From Circinella minor (lineage: Eukaryota > Mucoromycota > Mucoromycetes > Mucorales > Lichtheimiaceae): a DNA stretch of 54,826 nt. Location: positions 1 through 54,826 of the forward strand of contig JAEPRB010000257.1 in the NCBI GenBank assembly GCA_016758965.1. Direction: 5' to 3'. Position numbers and translations under genes: made by a program. The notes under the pieces are model-generated. The model saw only the letters and a program-made list of their open reading frames with translations, was not told where the DNA came from and did not search any database. This document shows positions 32,554 to 45,705 of this stretch, one piece after another (position 1 is the stretch's first letter; each line of letters begins with the position of its first letter).

Positions 32554-33854
32554 TTACAAACGTTGGGAGCGCGATTCGTCCAAATCAGTAAAGCTAAGCA
32601 TATCATAAGAAACACTACTTTCACCACTCACAGAGGTGGTTCGGCCACCACGATTTGAAGAATGAACACTAAGTTGACTAAATTCATCTGATAATCCATC
32701 AGTATCTTCATCAACAGCTCGAGATCGATTACCAGACACAGAGGATACAACATCAGACCAGTCTGTATCAGTGTGATGCAACAACTCATTAGGTGCTTGA
32801 ATTGCATCAATACGTGGTCCTAATTCTGCTGTGGATGCTTCAAGTCCACCAGTCGATTGATACATGGAAGGTCGAGAAGATAGCGATGACGAAGAACCAT
32901 CACTTTCATCGCTAGATGATAATTGTGACGATGATGGATGGCAATCATAATCGTATATTATACTACGTTCTGTCATTTCTTGTCGTTGTTGTGTAGTAGG
33001 TGTTGGAGAGGGTGATGGTGATGGTTGTTGAGAAGCAAAAAAGAAAGACGGAGGTACACTTTCATCAAAGTTGGGACGTACATGTTCTTGTTCTTGAACA
33101 ATAGGTGGACGGAAAAATGGATTGTTATTCACATCATTGTCATTATTGATGTCAGTAATAGTAATGTTGGTAGCATCCAAGCCATTGACACTATTTCCAC
33201 GGCGAGCCAAGAGTTCTCGGCGCCGTTCCAAGTCACGTTCTTCTTCGTCAAGTCTGGCTTGTTCCATTTGGAGTCGCTGGCGCCTATCCAAAATGTCCTT
33301 TTCCATTTCTGTCAACTCGTAGGCAGAGTGATACAAATTCTATATAAATTCAACAGTTGATTCAGTCAGCATGATAATTTTTTTTGTTTGACTATTCCGT
33401 TTTGAAAATAAAAATAAACCAGTTTTTCTCGCACTTTTTTTTTTTTTTCTTTTAAAAAATAAAAATAAAAAGTTCCCTCCCATTGAATAATTTATATTAC
33501 CGATTCATGTTCTTCATAAGACCTTCTAGAGTTACTTTTTAAACTAGCCATGGATGATGAGCCTGTTTGTCTTGATGTCCCTGTTCGTCGATGTCGTAAA
33601 TTATCATGGTCTCGATACATCATGTTGAGTTTTCTAATATCAGTGTTGTCATCATCGTCATCATCATCACTTGAACCAGTGTTGTCATCAGATAATCCTC
33701 TGCTTTTTTCAAAGTCTCGATTGTGTCTACGAAGATATTCTTCATATTGTCGACGTTCTTCATGGTCTTCATACAGTCGTCGACCCACTTCAATTCCACC
33801 ACATACAACGATGATACCTCCAACTACAATAGCAGCAAAGATAGCAGGATGCAT
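32554..33854 (-). CDS. Acidic single-pass membrane protein with coiled coil, unrecognised
   Basis: Two exons: 33501-33854, 32554-33339; 379 aa. An N-terminal hydrophobic segment (residues 4-20, AIFAAIVVGGIIVVCGG) is probably a membrane anchor. A charged, Arg/Glu-rich region follows, with an Asp run (DDDDDDD, about residues 63-69). Exon 2 begins with a clear coiled coil (MEKDILDRRQRLQMEQARL, then DEEERDLERRRELL). The last ~200 residues are Ser/Thr/Pro/Asp-rich and probably disordered and phosphorylated, ending DMLSFTDLDESRSQRL. I cannot assign a family. The layout (anchor, coiled coil, disordered acidic tail) suits an organelle-tethering or scaffold protein, but this is inference only. Confidence 0.75.
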
Positions 33855-36485
33855 GCTTTTATTTATGTTACTTATTTACTGCGTTTGCTATTAGGTGTTG
33901 TCGCTATTGTTGTTGTTGTTGTTGTTGTAAAAAGAAGAAGAAAAATATATTTAAAAAAAGTGAAGGTGTAAAAAAAATCAAAGGAAAAAATAAGTTTGGA
34001 AAGCAAAGAAAAAGAGAGAAGGAAAGAAAAAATAATTCTTCCCCCCCCCCCTTTTTTGATTATAATAATCCGCTTTTATTTTATTTTATGGATTTTGATT
34101 GCGTGTTTGGTCTGCTTATGGATGCGACGATCATGTGTTGTAGTTGACATGCACCCAGTAATATTTTTTTTTTTATATGTTGATCATAAAAGAACGTTTT
34201 AATCACCTTGCATTTAAATCATTTTATCCCAACCACTACAATTCCCTTATTACTATTCTAGTCGAAACACAAGCATGAAACAAATATGAGAGAGTTAACA
34301 AGGTTATTTTATTTTTGTTGTTGTTGTAGCACATTCACACTGTATAGGTTCTCATGTATATGGGTGTTGACTTTTGTGTACTCCGGTTTGTTATAATATA
34401 AGAAATACTTGTTTCGTCTCTTGGCAACAAAATAATTGAGAATATTTCTTTTTGTAAATAATATTATCATAATCAACAAATTTATATGCAACTTTATCCA
34501 ATAATTTTTTTTTTTTTTAGCATTATCAACAAAGATAAAACTTGACACTCATAATATTAAAAACATACGCTTTGACTCAATTCTGCTATTTAATACTAAA
34601 TATATGATGTAGCATGTTTGAAAAAAATAAATAAATAAATTCGGGAAGGTAAGGTCGATCTTTATTAAAGGAAATAAACGAAACGAAACGATGCACTTGT
34701 CAGAAAGGATCTGAAGAATTCTCCACATTTGGTTTACCGGTCACTCCTTTAATTAACATTCGAATTGTTTAAAAAATACCAAAAAAAAAAAAAAAAAAAA
34801 CATATAAATCAAAAATATACTACAAGATTGACTAATTATTAAAGCGCAACAAGACTTAATGCCATAATATCATATGAGAAATAACATTTATTACGTAAAA
34901 CATAAACCAAAGTCTTCATTTAATTAGTACAAACGAGTCATATATAGTATTAGATAAAAAGAACAAGGCAGTTTTACATGATGTATCAAGTGTTGAATCA
35001 CAAAGTAACTAAAACAAGGAGGTACTAATGCATTATTGGCGTTTCTGTTTATTTTGTGATATTAGGCCAATTTAATATGGTGAAATGGAATATAAAAAAA
35101 ACTCGTTAAAAATAGGTTCTCTCACCCTCTTTCATACAAAAATTTTAAGATCGCGTTTTTCCTTTTTTATCCAACTTTATTGTTGATGTATTTCACTAGA
35201 ATTGAATCAAAAAGAAAACCAAAATTTTTATTTCGTATATATGCTGGTCATTCCTTCGCTTGTAAAAGTGGTATTGGTGCAAAGTGCTAACTCCGTTTTG
35301 ACATTACCACTGACTACTATTATCAGTGCTGTTATAGTGATAGAAATATTCTACATCAATAAATATGATAGCTGAACCTTTGACTCCCCCCCCCTGTTCC
35401 TGGCCCTAGTTTTGAGACATCCTGTAATCATAGCGATAAGTATTAAGCTTTAGAAAAATTCGTTGTCAAGATTACTGATTTAAAATCGAAGAGCTCTACT
35501 GGACATATTATGCTGTTATTTATTAAAACCGACAAATTTTATTCTTTTATCATGAAAAGTATAGTAATGCGGTCGCTCGTGTCACATTTTTAGCTATTTA
35601 CCATTATGTCGACCACGTTGTATATTAATCTCTTGACTATGATATTCTTAAGGCAGTAAGCCATGAGATCGTTTGATTGTTTTGATATATGTAGGAAGGT
35701 TTAAAATTATACGTATCAAAGACAAAAGTGATGCTTATAACAACGAACCATGTTGTTCATTTTTAAGACCTACAAAATCATAGAAGAGCGATGATACTGG
35801 TCTGATAAAAAAAAAAGCGTATAGATTGCTATTAGAGGATATATTGGACAAAGTAATAATGTTGGTGATGAAAACCTTTGAGGTTTTTGGATTGGAGGCA
35901 AAAACAAAAAGCGTGAGATACGAGGAGATTCTAGTGACACCAAATTTCATGACTGAGTAGAGAAGATTATATTTGATGATGGTATATTACTTTATGAATG
36001 CGTATAACTGAAACATGCTACGTATTATAGATCATTCAAACGATCGTCCCACTCCTTTTATCAAAGGAAAACAATTCTGGTACGTATTTCGCCAGGAAAT
36101 GCAAGCATTTTTGTTTTATCAGACCGAGTCACTGTTAGTTACGTATCATATTTGACTCCATCTATATTATTTTATCCTTTCAACATGGAGCAACATAGAC
36201 AGACAGCTGTTTTATGAAGTGATATATTAGTTTTCTTTCCCATAATGGACTACTTGTATCTTTATATTTTAATTTCATTTTCACCTCGATAAAATATTAT
36301 ACGTTTTATAATTTTATCTACATCAAAAGAATATGTTGAAGCTTATGCCGAAAACGATACTGTGATGAATGTATGCTTGTGCAACATGCTAGAATGATCG
36401 GGGTTTCCACTATGAAGAAGATGACGAGTTGCTTTTTTTATTTTTCCTTCACCGAAACAACTTTCTTTCTCTTTCTTTCCCTGAT
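33855..36485. other. Intergenic, about 2.6 kb
   Basis: Nothing convincingly coding. It has a TTG repeat near 33902-33928, a C-rich run near 34041, poly-A near 34783 and four TACGTA palindromes between 35709 and 36145. Open frames such as 35735-35950 (minus) lack recognisable features. Confidence 0.45.
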
Positions 36486-37735
36486 ATGAAACAAACAATC
36501 CTCTTCTTCTTTCTGTTCTTTATTATTATTATTATTTCGACAAACGCAGTTATCATGGCACAACAAACATTATTATCATTATCATCGCCACTATCATCAT
36601 CCAGCTATATAATATACCAACCTGGTGATATTCCACTTATCTTGACAGTCCCTCATGGTGGGAATAGAAAAAATGGTATCACAATACCAGATCGTTCAAA
36701 AAATGATGATAATCAACTGTTAAACGACGCATACACAATTTCTACTGCTCAATCCATTGCTAATAATATTGCTGATTTTTATGGTGCTCGGCCATACATA
36801 GTAATATGTAACGTTCCTCGGATCAAAGTGGATGTCAACCGGCCAATTGAACAGGCTGCTGAATCTGATCAGGGGAAAGCAATATGGAAGGTACATATAT
36901 ATATATATATATATAACAGTTAGACAGTAATTCGTGGTGGAAAGCAAGATAAAAATAAATTACATTTCAATATATATTTTAAGCTAATATGTACGAAAAT
37001 AAAATACAATAAACATAGGAGTATCACCAAACTATACAATATGCTGTGAATGAAATTCGGACCCGTCATAATCAACAAGGTTTATTGTTAGATATTCATG
37101 GTAATAATAATAACATCATGTTTTATTGATGAAAAGGAAGCATATGGAAAATATAGATTTATCGGAGAGAAGTATATAGAATCAATCCCTTACTGTTTGT
37201 TTTTATTTTATTTTTTGGTAAAAAAAAAATAGGACATCAACGACATGATTTCGTCATGCTTGGATATCTTTTAGAAAAAGATGAGCTAATTAATTTACAG
37301 AATGATGCCGATGGTACAGATCAAGCTGTACTTAGAAAATCATCTATTCAATCACTTGCAGCTCGTATCTCTATTCCGGAACGACCCAGTGATCTTTTAC
37401 GTGGTGAAGGCTCTTTTGGTCAATTGATGGAATTTGCAGCAAGTGAAAATATTGAAGATGTTGTCAAGACGATGCCTTCTCCAAATCATCCTGCCCCTAC
37501 CGAAGATGAATTTTATTTTATTGGTGGTTATACAACAGAAACATATCATGATAGTAATAATAATAATAATGGGAATCAAGACGGTGGTTTTGATACAATT
37601 CAGATTGAATTACCTCAACGACTACGATTTACATCAAGTCAACGTCAAGTTGCAGCAAAATCAATTGCTGACGCTGCTATATATTGGCTTGACCATTATT
37701 ATCAGCCTGTTGTTCACAATAAAGCACATATGTAA
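36486..37735 (+). CDS. Secreted N-formylglutamate-amidohydrolase-fold protein
   Basis: Three exons: 36486-36890, 37019-37100, 37233-37735; 329 aa. The ATG at 36486 begins a strong signal peptide (QTILFFFLFFIIIIISTNA). The core motifs match the N-formylglutamate amidohydrolase (FGase) fold: TVPHGG with His57 and CNVPRIKVDVNRP at 108-120. LLLDIHGH at 157-164 supplies further metal-type His/Asp residues, and GGYTTE comes later. Bacterial relatives act in histidine breakdown inside the cell. The signal peptide makes a different substrate, perhaps an extracellular formyl or amide compound, more likely. The enzyme activity is inferred from family only. An Asn/Gly-rich insert (SNNNNNGNQDGG) lies near the C-terminus. 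Confidence 0.82.
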
Positions 37736-38805
37736 AAAAAAAAGCCATATAATAATGAATATAAAAGAAATGAAAGTCAGTTCTTACTCATTGATTGAGC
37801 AATGCTTTATTTACAACGGTAGCTTAACAAATAGACACGTAAATCATAATATGTCTTTTATATCAGACAATGTAGACCCTACGTAGGCTTTCAAACATAC
37901 AGCGTTCTACTCTTAAAATGTCACCTTTATCTTCTTTTGATAGGGTTACTTTTTTATACTTCTTTTTGTTTATTAATTCAACATTGCCTGCCGTTTTTTA
38001 TAATTTGACCTACGTACTTATTATAAATGCACATTTTTTTTTTGTACCTATTAAGGATTTTAATCCCCACCCCCCAATCATATTGAAAATGTAATAAACG
38101 ATAATATCAATTTCATTCCGTGAAAGTTAACCAGATAATACTCTGATACAAATAATCTAGACAAATAGTTTTCTATCTATGTACGTACATTTGTGTACAC
38201 TGTCTTATAAATTTTTTTTACGTATTAAAAATGATATATACTATTTTTACGTATAATGCGAGGAAATTTGTATTGTTCTCTCTATTATGTGCAAGTGATA
38301 TAGTACTATTCATCTAAGATTTCTTTTTTTTAATAATTTATCATTTATTTCATCTCCACATTAATGAAAAAAAAAACAAAAAGATAAAGACAGAATATAA
38401 TAAAAATGAATTTCCTGCTCAACTCTTAACAGGAAAAACAATAAAAACACAATAATGTGCTCTAATATATTTTAAAGAAAAATGTGTGACATGAGTGAAA
38501 ACGAGGAGAATGAGATAAAAAAAAATAAATAAATATTGCACGCTAACCATTTCCGTTTTTTAAGCTATGCTAATTATAGCTCAAAAATACCTAAGAAAAA
38601 AAAAATTTAGAGCAAAGCAGAAATAAAAAAAAAAAAATTGGACTAAAAAATGGATAGGAATTCATAGTTGCTTTTTATTATTATCTATGTTAATCAAGAA
38701 CAATATACGTATGTAATAATAAATTCTTCTTATATATATATATATATATATATTATAGCTTTTTTTTATAGATCAGTACAAAATAATGGTTTTTTCTCAT
38801 CATCC

Positions 38806-38838
<33 letters not shown>

Positions 38839-39694
38839 GATACTAATATTTGATCCACCGTCAAGTGTGAGGGGAAGAAAAATGATCGCCAAAATGCTAC
38901 ACAACCATTTACTTGTAACACAATTAAAACGTCTAATGAGTATTGACTTATGAGTTCGGAACAGGAATGAAACGGATTTATGAAAAACTTTTTTTTTTAG
39001 TATATGCAACTATAGTAAAGTAGTTCAATCCAATAAACCATCGTGAAAAAAAATAATATTCTGAAACTACATCTGTTACCAAGCAACCCAGTTATTTTAG
39101 AGACGGGGAGGGAACGTTACTGTTTTTATTATACAAGTAAACGAGGTAAAGCATCAAGCAGGTTTTACAAATACATATAAGGTCAAGAATCCATAATAAT
39201 AATAATAATATCATAAAAAAAGAAATTCTTTAAACTATTCCTTTTTTCTTTTTCTATCTGATTGAAATAATACATAATGTATTGTTTGTTTTACTTGTTG
39301 GGGGAGTGAAAGTAACGATGGGGGGGATGGAATCAGTACATTTCTACAGTAAAAAAAAAAAGAAAACTGAGTTAAGTATCCAGTAACACAACAATGTTGA
39401 ACCAGCTTTCTTTTTTTCTTTTCAGAGCATTTGGTTTATGTTTTTGTCCCTTGTTTTTTTTTTTCTCTCTCTCCTCTCCCCTTTTTCTTAAAACCCCTTT
39501 GTCACGAAGAAAAAAAAAAGCGTTTTATATATTCTCCCTTCCTTATACTCTTTAATATATAAAATAATATAACACTTTTTTTTCTTTTTAAAAAAAAAAG
39601 ACAATTACGTTCTTTATATAAATACCCTGTTTTCTCTATTAAACCTCACCGAAAAAGGAAAAAAAAAAAGTTCAATTAATAAATACAGTTAACG
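37736..39694. other. Intergenic, about 2 kb
   Basis: No gene supported. Five or so TACGTA palindromes lie between 37880 and 38260, a 30-base poly-A at 38807-38836 and an AT run near 38732. The final 200 bp is pyrimidine- and A-rich and is probably the GalE promoter and leader. Confidence 0.45.
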
Positions 39695-41424
39695 ATGCCA
39701 CGATCACCATATAAAACGTCATCTGAATCTGACATTGTAGACCAACTTAAAGTATCTAGTGCCCCTACTACTGTCGTTGTCAATCCTCGGTTTCCTTCTT
39801 CTCGCAATCATGATCAAGAATATGATTTAAAAGATCAACAATGGTCTACCAATAATAATGGTGTAACTAATAATAATAATCGATTAAACAATCATCAACA
39901 TCATCATCATCTTCGTTCTTTGATACCTACCTCCAATGGTCGAAATAAAACTGAAAAACAACAACAGCAACCACAACAAAAACAACAACGAAATTATAGA
40001 CGATATACGTTTCATTCTATGCATCATGTACGACCAGACAAAAGAACAGCTACAACAAAACTTGTACGACGACTCTCGACAGATATGGATCCATCAAATC
40101 GCCAAAAATATGTGCTGGTCACGGGAGGTGCTGGGTATATTGGAAGTCATACTGTGGTAGAACTTTTGACAGCTGGTTATGCAATTGTTGTAATGGATAA
40201 TATGCGTAATTCACATTTAGGTAAATAATATGTGCTTTTATATATAAAGTAATAACGAGAGAAAGAGAAAGAGAGAGAGAGAGAGACGACAAAAGAAGCG
40301 ACCATCATATTAATATATATATATATTATGATACAGAGGCGTTACGGCGTGTAGAACGATTAGCAGGACGGCCTGTTCAATTTTTTAAAGGCGATGTAAC
40401 TTGTGTATCTGATTTAGAAAGAGTGTTCTCATTATATAATTTTTGGGCTGTAATTCATTTTGCTGCAATCAAGGTAACAAAAAAAAAAAAAAAAAAAATG
40501 ATGGAACCAAAAGAAGCATCATCATAAAAAACAAAATAAGGTTTTATTTTTTTAACCTTTTTTTTTAAAAAACCCTTTTTCCAGGCAGTCGGAGAGTCGA
40601 CACGTATACCATTGGATTACTATTATAACAATGTAGCTGGATCACTTCAACTATTACGAGTCATGAAAGATTTTAATGTTAAAAATTTAGTATTTTCATC
40701 GAGTGCAACAGTCTATGGTGAACCTGATATGTGTCCAGTAGATGAAACAGCCCGTGTGGGACCAGTAACAAATCCTTATGGACGTACTAAACTTTTTGTT
40801 GAAGAAATGTTACGTGATCTATGTAATTCTGATCCAGAATGGAATGTTTGTTTATTACGCTACTTTAATCCTGTCGGTGCACATCCTTCAGGTCTTATTG
40901 GTGAACATCCTCAAGGTATTCCTAACAACTTATTACCATATGTGATTCGAGTATTACAAGGACGTTCTCCGTACGTGCATATTTATGGTAGTGATTATGA
41001 TACAGTGGATGGTACAGGTGTTCGAGATTATATTCATGTATGTGACTTAGCAACGGGTCATGTTGCCGCGTTGAAGAAATTGGATACAAAGCCGGGATGT
41101 GTTGCTTACAACCTGGGTACTGGTATTGGTTATTCAGTTATGGAAATTGTCAAAATGATGGAAAAAGTCACGCAAAAAGAGATACCCTATAAAATTGTTG
41201 ATAGACGACCTGGTGATGTGGCAGTTTGTACTGCAAATGCCTCTTTAGCCAATCGAGAGCTAGGATGGTATCCAACACGTCGTATGGAAGATATGTGTGA
41301 AGACATGTGGCGATGGACACGTAAAAATCCTGTAGGTTATGATGCACAAACATTAGCGGAGGAAGACGATGATAGTAGTAGTAGTAGTAGTAGTAGTAGC
41401 ACTAGTAGTAATAGTGATAATTAA
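39695..41424 (+). CDS. UDP-glucose 4-epimerase (GalE/Gal10 epimerase) with long N-terminal extension
   Basis: Three exons: 39695-40220, 40337-40473, 40585-41424; 500 aa. It interconverts UDP-glucose and UDP-galactose with bound NAD. The Rossmann motif GGAGYIG lies at 144-150, the Ser of SSSATVYG at about 259-265 and the catalytic YxxxK as YGRTK at 286-290. [26 protein letters not shown] and [10 protein letters not shown] complete the short-chain dehydrogenase/epimerase fold. There is no mutarotase domain, unlike yeast Gal10. Residues 1-130 are an Asn/Gln/His-rich low-complexity extension that family members lack. Met131 (ATG at 40085) directly precedes the enzyme core and could be an alternative start. 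The C-terminus is a Ser run encoded by an AGT repeat. Confidence 0.94.
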
Positions 41425-41483
41425 TTTTTTTTTTGTTTTCTTCTCTTTCCATATATTGCCTGTTTATTTGATATTGTATTCTC

Positions 41484-41514
<31 letters not shown>

Positions 41515-42027
41515 TCCTATCATTATCATTATTATTATCTACTACTTATTTCATATACACATTCACTCGCACAATCATATCTACTTTTTTTTTTAATATA
41601 CATAATTTCTATCTCTTTGTAATTGTTCCAGTATAAACACCTCCTTCTTCTGCAAAACATACACGCACATACGACATACACACACTCTCTCCTTTTTTTT
41701 TTCTTCTTTTACCAACCTCCTTAAAAAAAAAACTCACGTTTTCCTTGATTATCTAACATACTATTTATCTTCATTCTTTTGTATCTCCTCGTTTATTATA
41801 TTTTTTTTTAATACGTTGCATATAAAAAAATAGACAAGTAATTGCATTTTTTTATTTTTTATAAGAGCTTCTTGTTGCATTAAAAAGTTTCGGAGTGAGA
41901 TTTTGCTTACTTCGATCCAAATTATTACTATTACTATATATCTTTCCATTTCTTTTAATATTATTTCCCAACCGAACACTGTTATTCACTCACTCCCTTA
42001 TATAATCCATATAAAATATCCAACATC
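41425..42027. other. Intergenic, GalE 3' region and downstream promoter
   Basis: Composed of ATT repeats (about 41484-41512), CT/CA runs and AT-rich filler. No gene seen. Confidence 0.5.
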
Positions 42028-43238
42028 ATGGCAGACGCAGATGCATTGAAACGTTTTTGGGAATTAGCTAATGAGTTAACTACACGACATGATGCCAATA
42101 ATGAACTTAGTACTGACATTTATAAACAAATAGCTGAATTAAAGGTACTTTGTTAGTTATCAACACAGTCTGTTTTTTTTAAAGAAATCGTATTTATTGG
42201 TTACTATGGATCACTTTTTTTAATTTAGCAACGAACAGAAGGAAAAGCACAAGATCAAGGTAAAAAGAGGAAAAGAGAGGCCAAGGAAAACTTAAGTTGT
42301 AAACTTAATAGAAAAGCCGAATAACGAGCTATTCTCGTCATTTTTTTTTTTTTTTTTTTTTGGCTAATATACCTAAATATAATAGAACAAGCATTTTTAT
42401 CCATAATCGATTCTTCTTCAAATACGTTACAAACTTCTTTGAATCAAGTTGAGATAGATAGTGCAACAGCAACACTTGGTTCAGAATATAATACTTTACT
42501 TCAAAAATATCAAAAGGCGAGTAGTCGGAATCAACAGCTGGAACAGGATTGTAATGACCTACGAGCATTAGTACAAGAATATGAAAATAACTTGTCAAAT
42601 ATAGCAGATAAATTAAGGACACATACAGTACGTTATATCATTTATTATTATTATTATTATTTATTATCTATTGTCATTATAATATATGTGAAAAGATGTG
42701 GACATTTATGATGAACGAGGTTACACAATGGATTTCAGATTGCTTAACTAAGGAACAAATGTTACATATTTAAAAATATATTTTAAAAGACATCAGTAAC
42801 AGAAGGACAAATCCGATTAAGGAAAGAATATGAAGCTTTATTGGATGCTGAAAAGGTATATTCATATGATAAATAATTTTTTTTTTTCGTAATTAAAATA
42901 AAAAAAAGAAGAGTATACTGACAACATTTTAAAAATTAACCAACTTCAAAAAAAAAAAGGAAACAACAGCAGAACTTATGATCGAAAATATGACATTACG
43001 GCAACATCTTCATCAAATAGCATCAATGTTACGAGAAGTTTATGAATCACCCGAAGGCGATGAACATGTATCACAAATAGCACAACTTAGTATTGAAAAT
43101 CAAAGCTTACGCGAAATGTTACAAATATCCCAAGTATCAAAAGAAGGAGGCATTACAACAACAATAACCGATACAACAACACCCGTTTCAATAAAACTAG
43201 AACAGCGTCAAGACGACTATAAAGCCTTTTTTCAATAA
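42028..43238 (+). CDS. SIKE/FGFR1OP2-family coiled-coil protein (STRIPAK-associated)
   Basis: Five exons: 42028-42144, 42229-42259, 42386-42627, 42790-42855, 42960-43238; 244 aa. It is almost wholly coiled coil (ELTTRHDANNELSTDIYKQI; SSRNQQLEQDCNDLRALVQE; RLRKEYEALLDAEK). Its C-terminal signature, AQLSIENQSLREMLQIS, matches the end of SIKE1/FGFR1OP2. These proteins join the STRIPAK phosphatase-kinase complex, which in fungi controls cell fusion, septation and development. Exon 2 is 31 nt. The stop lies 69 bp from the stop of the convergent minus-strand gene. Confidence 0.83.
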
Positions 43239-43307
43239 TAATATCAAAAGAAAAAAATTTGCTTTTTTTTTTAAAATTTTCTATTCCTTATCATCATTTT
43301 TTTTTTA

Positions 43308-44381
43308 TTATTTTACATCCAATTTAAACTTTTCTCCTTCTTTGACATTACATTCCCATCGACGCACTGCAGCCATCACTCGAATTTTCCAATTAGCACT
43401 TCCACTCACGATATCCTTGCCGTTTAAACATTCTCTAATAGTCTCTTCTGGGGCATCTTCTCCCTCATCAAACTCGCTCTTGTATTTTGGCAATAAACCT
43501 TCTTTTACTTTGGTCAATTCCACAATATCCTTGTTTGAAATGGATTGCTCAAACATTCCAAAAATGGTCCATACTCTTCCTTTCTTTAATAACTCTGGTC
43601 TCATAACATATCTATAGGGCCTGCCTACAAACAATAGACGTGCTTCAATGGAAGGTGAACGGTTACCTAATCCAAGACCAACACGGCACGATGTATATAC
43701 TTTAGACTCTTGAACCTTTTGTCGTTTTTCTTGTTTGGGTCGAGATGACTTTTTTTCCAAATAAAATAAACTTTTCTCGGACCAGCATTGACCTGACCAT
43801 GGAGTTTTCGTTAAACTATCCAAAGACTTGTGCTTGCAAACACGTAAAATTTCATCGACAAGTAAGCTGGGGCCTTCAATAATAGTTCCAGTAGATTGAT
43901 TCAATACAGCTCGAATTAACATACCACCAGCACTATTATGATCCGGATTTCCAATTGTAATATCAACACCTTTACGTGATCCACCTCGAAATGAATTTGA
44001 CATACCTGCCATATGAAAAAACTTTATTTTATTTATTTTTATTTTTTAGCCGTGTTACCCTATCGCGCTCCTTTTTTTTTTTTTTTTTTTTTAATCCTTT
44101 AAAAATTTTACCCAATATCCAGCACGTTTTTGACGTGGATGGCCATGACAGTAAGGATCGGCATGACCATGATTCGGTGCAGTTAAATAAGCTTCGATTT
44201 CAAGCATTGTATATCGTTTTCCTCCCATGACTAGATCGTAATCTTCCAACATGGATCGCGCTATTTCTCCCAAGTGATATTCATAATGAGTTCGTGTTGA
44301 TTCAGGTGTTGTATTATGTTCAGCCAGTGGCAAATCGAATAGTTTTTCAATTGGATTTTTATGTTGTTTTTGTTCTACCAT
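43308..44381 (-). CDS. Conserved uncharacterised protein, His-rich N-terminus
   Basis: Two exons: 44112-44381, 43308-44021; 327 aa. Exon 1 carries GGKRYTMLEIEAYL and a His-rich stretch (PNHGHADPYCHGHPRQ) ending RAGYW. Exon 2 continues FFHMAGMSNSFRGGSRKGVD and ITIGNPDHNSAGGMLIRAVL, then RVGLGLGNRSPSIEARLLFV and ECNVKEGEKFKLDV at the C-terminus. The splice was chosen because it joins W to FFH, a layout I remember in uncharacterised fungal and algal proteins; a simple reading frame would miss the FFH. The clustered His/Cys/Asp residues suggest a metal site or an enzyme active site. I cannot name the reaction. Confidence 0.78.
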
Positions 44382-45705
44382 TGTAAGAGAGAGCGAGAGA
44401 GTGAAAGGCAGAGAGAGAGAGAGAGAGAGAAGAGTAAATAAATAGAAGAACTATTGTGGTATACCCATGGCCTTTTTTTTTTTTTTTTTTTTTTTTTGCT
44501 GCGGAATAACCATTTGTGGGGCTTATGTTACTACACAGCCCCAATCTACTGATCTGTTCTTAACACTCATTAATTGAAAAAAAAAATTGACATAACTGCA
44601 AGGGGACTGGATTATATGTGTCTATATTTTCAAAAAAAAAAAAAAGATCATGTATGGATCACATATAAGGTGAGTTTATACATTGCATAAATAAAGTAAA
44701 TGATTCGATCTTTATCAGACTGTCAAGGGCATGCGGATGTTGAAAACTGTGAATATCGTATCACAGTAGTTGCTTGTAAATTGTTGTGGAGTTGTATCAT
44801 ATAACTTGACAAATAATTTTGATGTTATAATGCCAAAGATTTATCATCTATCTTTCACACACACACACATACACACGCATTATAGCAATGATTGATTTTC
44901 ATTTCCTAGAAAAGTCTTAATAAATATGTAATATAGAATTAATATACAATAAATAAAAAAGAGTAAAGAATCATTAAGTTACTCGATGAATAGTTTTGCA
45001 TTCATGAACGTTCTGTTACAAAAGATATTGCTGCTACTGTACTCCTAAAATAAACTATTCCGGGTTGAAGGATAGTAGACAAGGTTGTTTATTGACATTC
45101 ATGTTTGTTCATAATAAAAATATTTTATTTCAGAATCTCTTACGTACGTACGTAGAATAAGAACAAATAAACTAATTTAGGTAATCTATAATATGTAAGT
45201 CATATTTTTAACAATGATTTCTTGATATTTCTCCTTTTTTTTACCAGTATAATGAAAATAGCTTTCTGATGCATATAGCTCCTATGCATATTTGGATCAA
45301 GAATTTTGTCTGTGAAATTCAGAATACAGTACCACTTTTTCAATGGTGGGATACATAAACAAGGAGATGTAAAATAACAAATAATGAATTTTGTTTAAAA
45401 TTACACATATTGGTTTGAAAGAAAAAAAAACGATAGACTAAAAGTAAACAACGAAATTGTATGAAATCAAATATAAAAAGAATGCGAAAAAAAAACCTAT
45501 TTTTTTTGTACGTACGTATTAGGTTTATCATTACTACATTTACATCCTCTTTCTCTTTATATTTTAATTTATACTTGTAAGTTATTTTTCTTTTAGTAAT
45601 AATTTTACTATTATGCTTATTATACGTATTCATTCTAATTTATATCTGAATTGCTTCGCATCCATGTTTCTAATTATATTGTATAGTATATACAGTCAAA
45701 AAAAA
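44382..45705. other. Intergenic, promoter regions
   Basis: Carries a short GA tract (about 44411-44429), a T run (about 44474-44497) and a 26-bp motif at 44505-44530 that is shared with 51941-51966. Further along, TACGTACGTACGTA (near 45144) and TACGTACGTA (near 45511) occur. No gene seen. Confidence 0.45.
44505..44530. promoter_or_regulatory. Shared 26-bp upstream motif, copy 1
   Basis: AATAACCATTTGTGGGGCTT followed by ATGTTA; 22 of 26 bases match 51941-51966 in the same orientation. It lies about 125 bp upstream of the start (44381) of a minus-strand gene. It may be a cis element or the end of a repeat. Confidence 0.35.
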
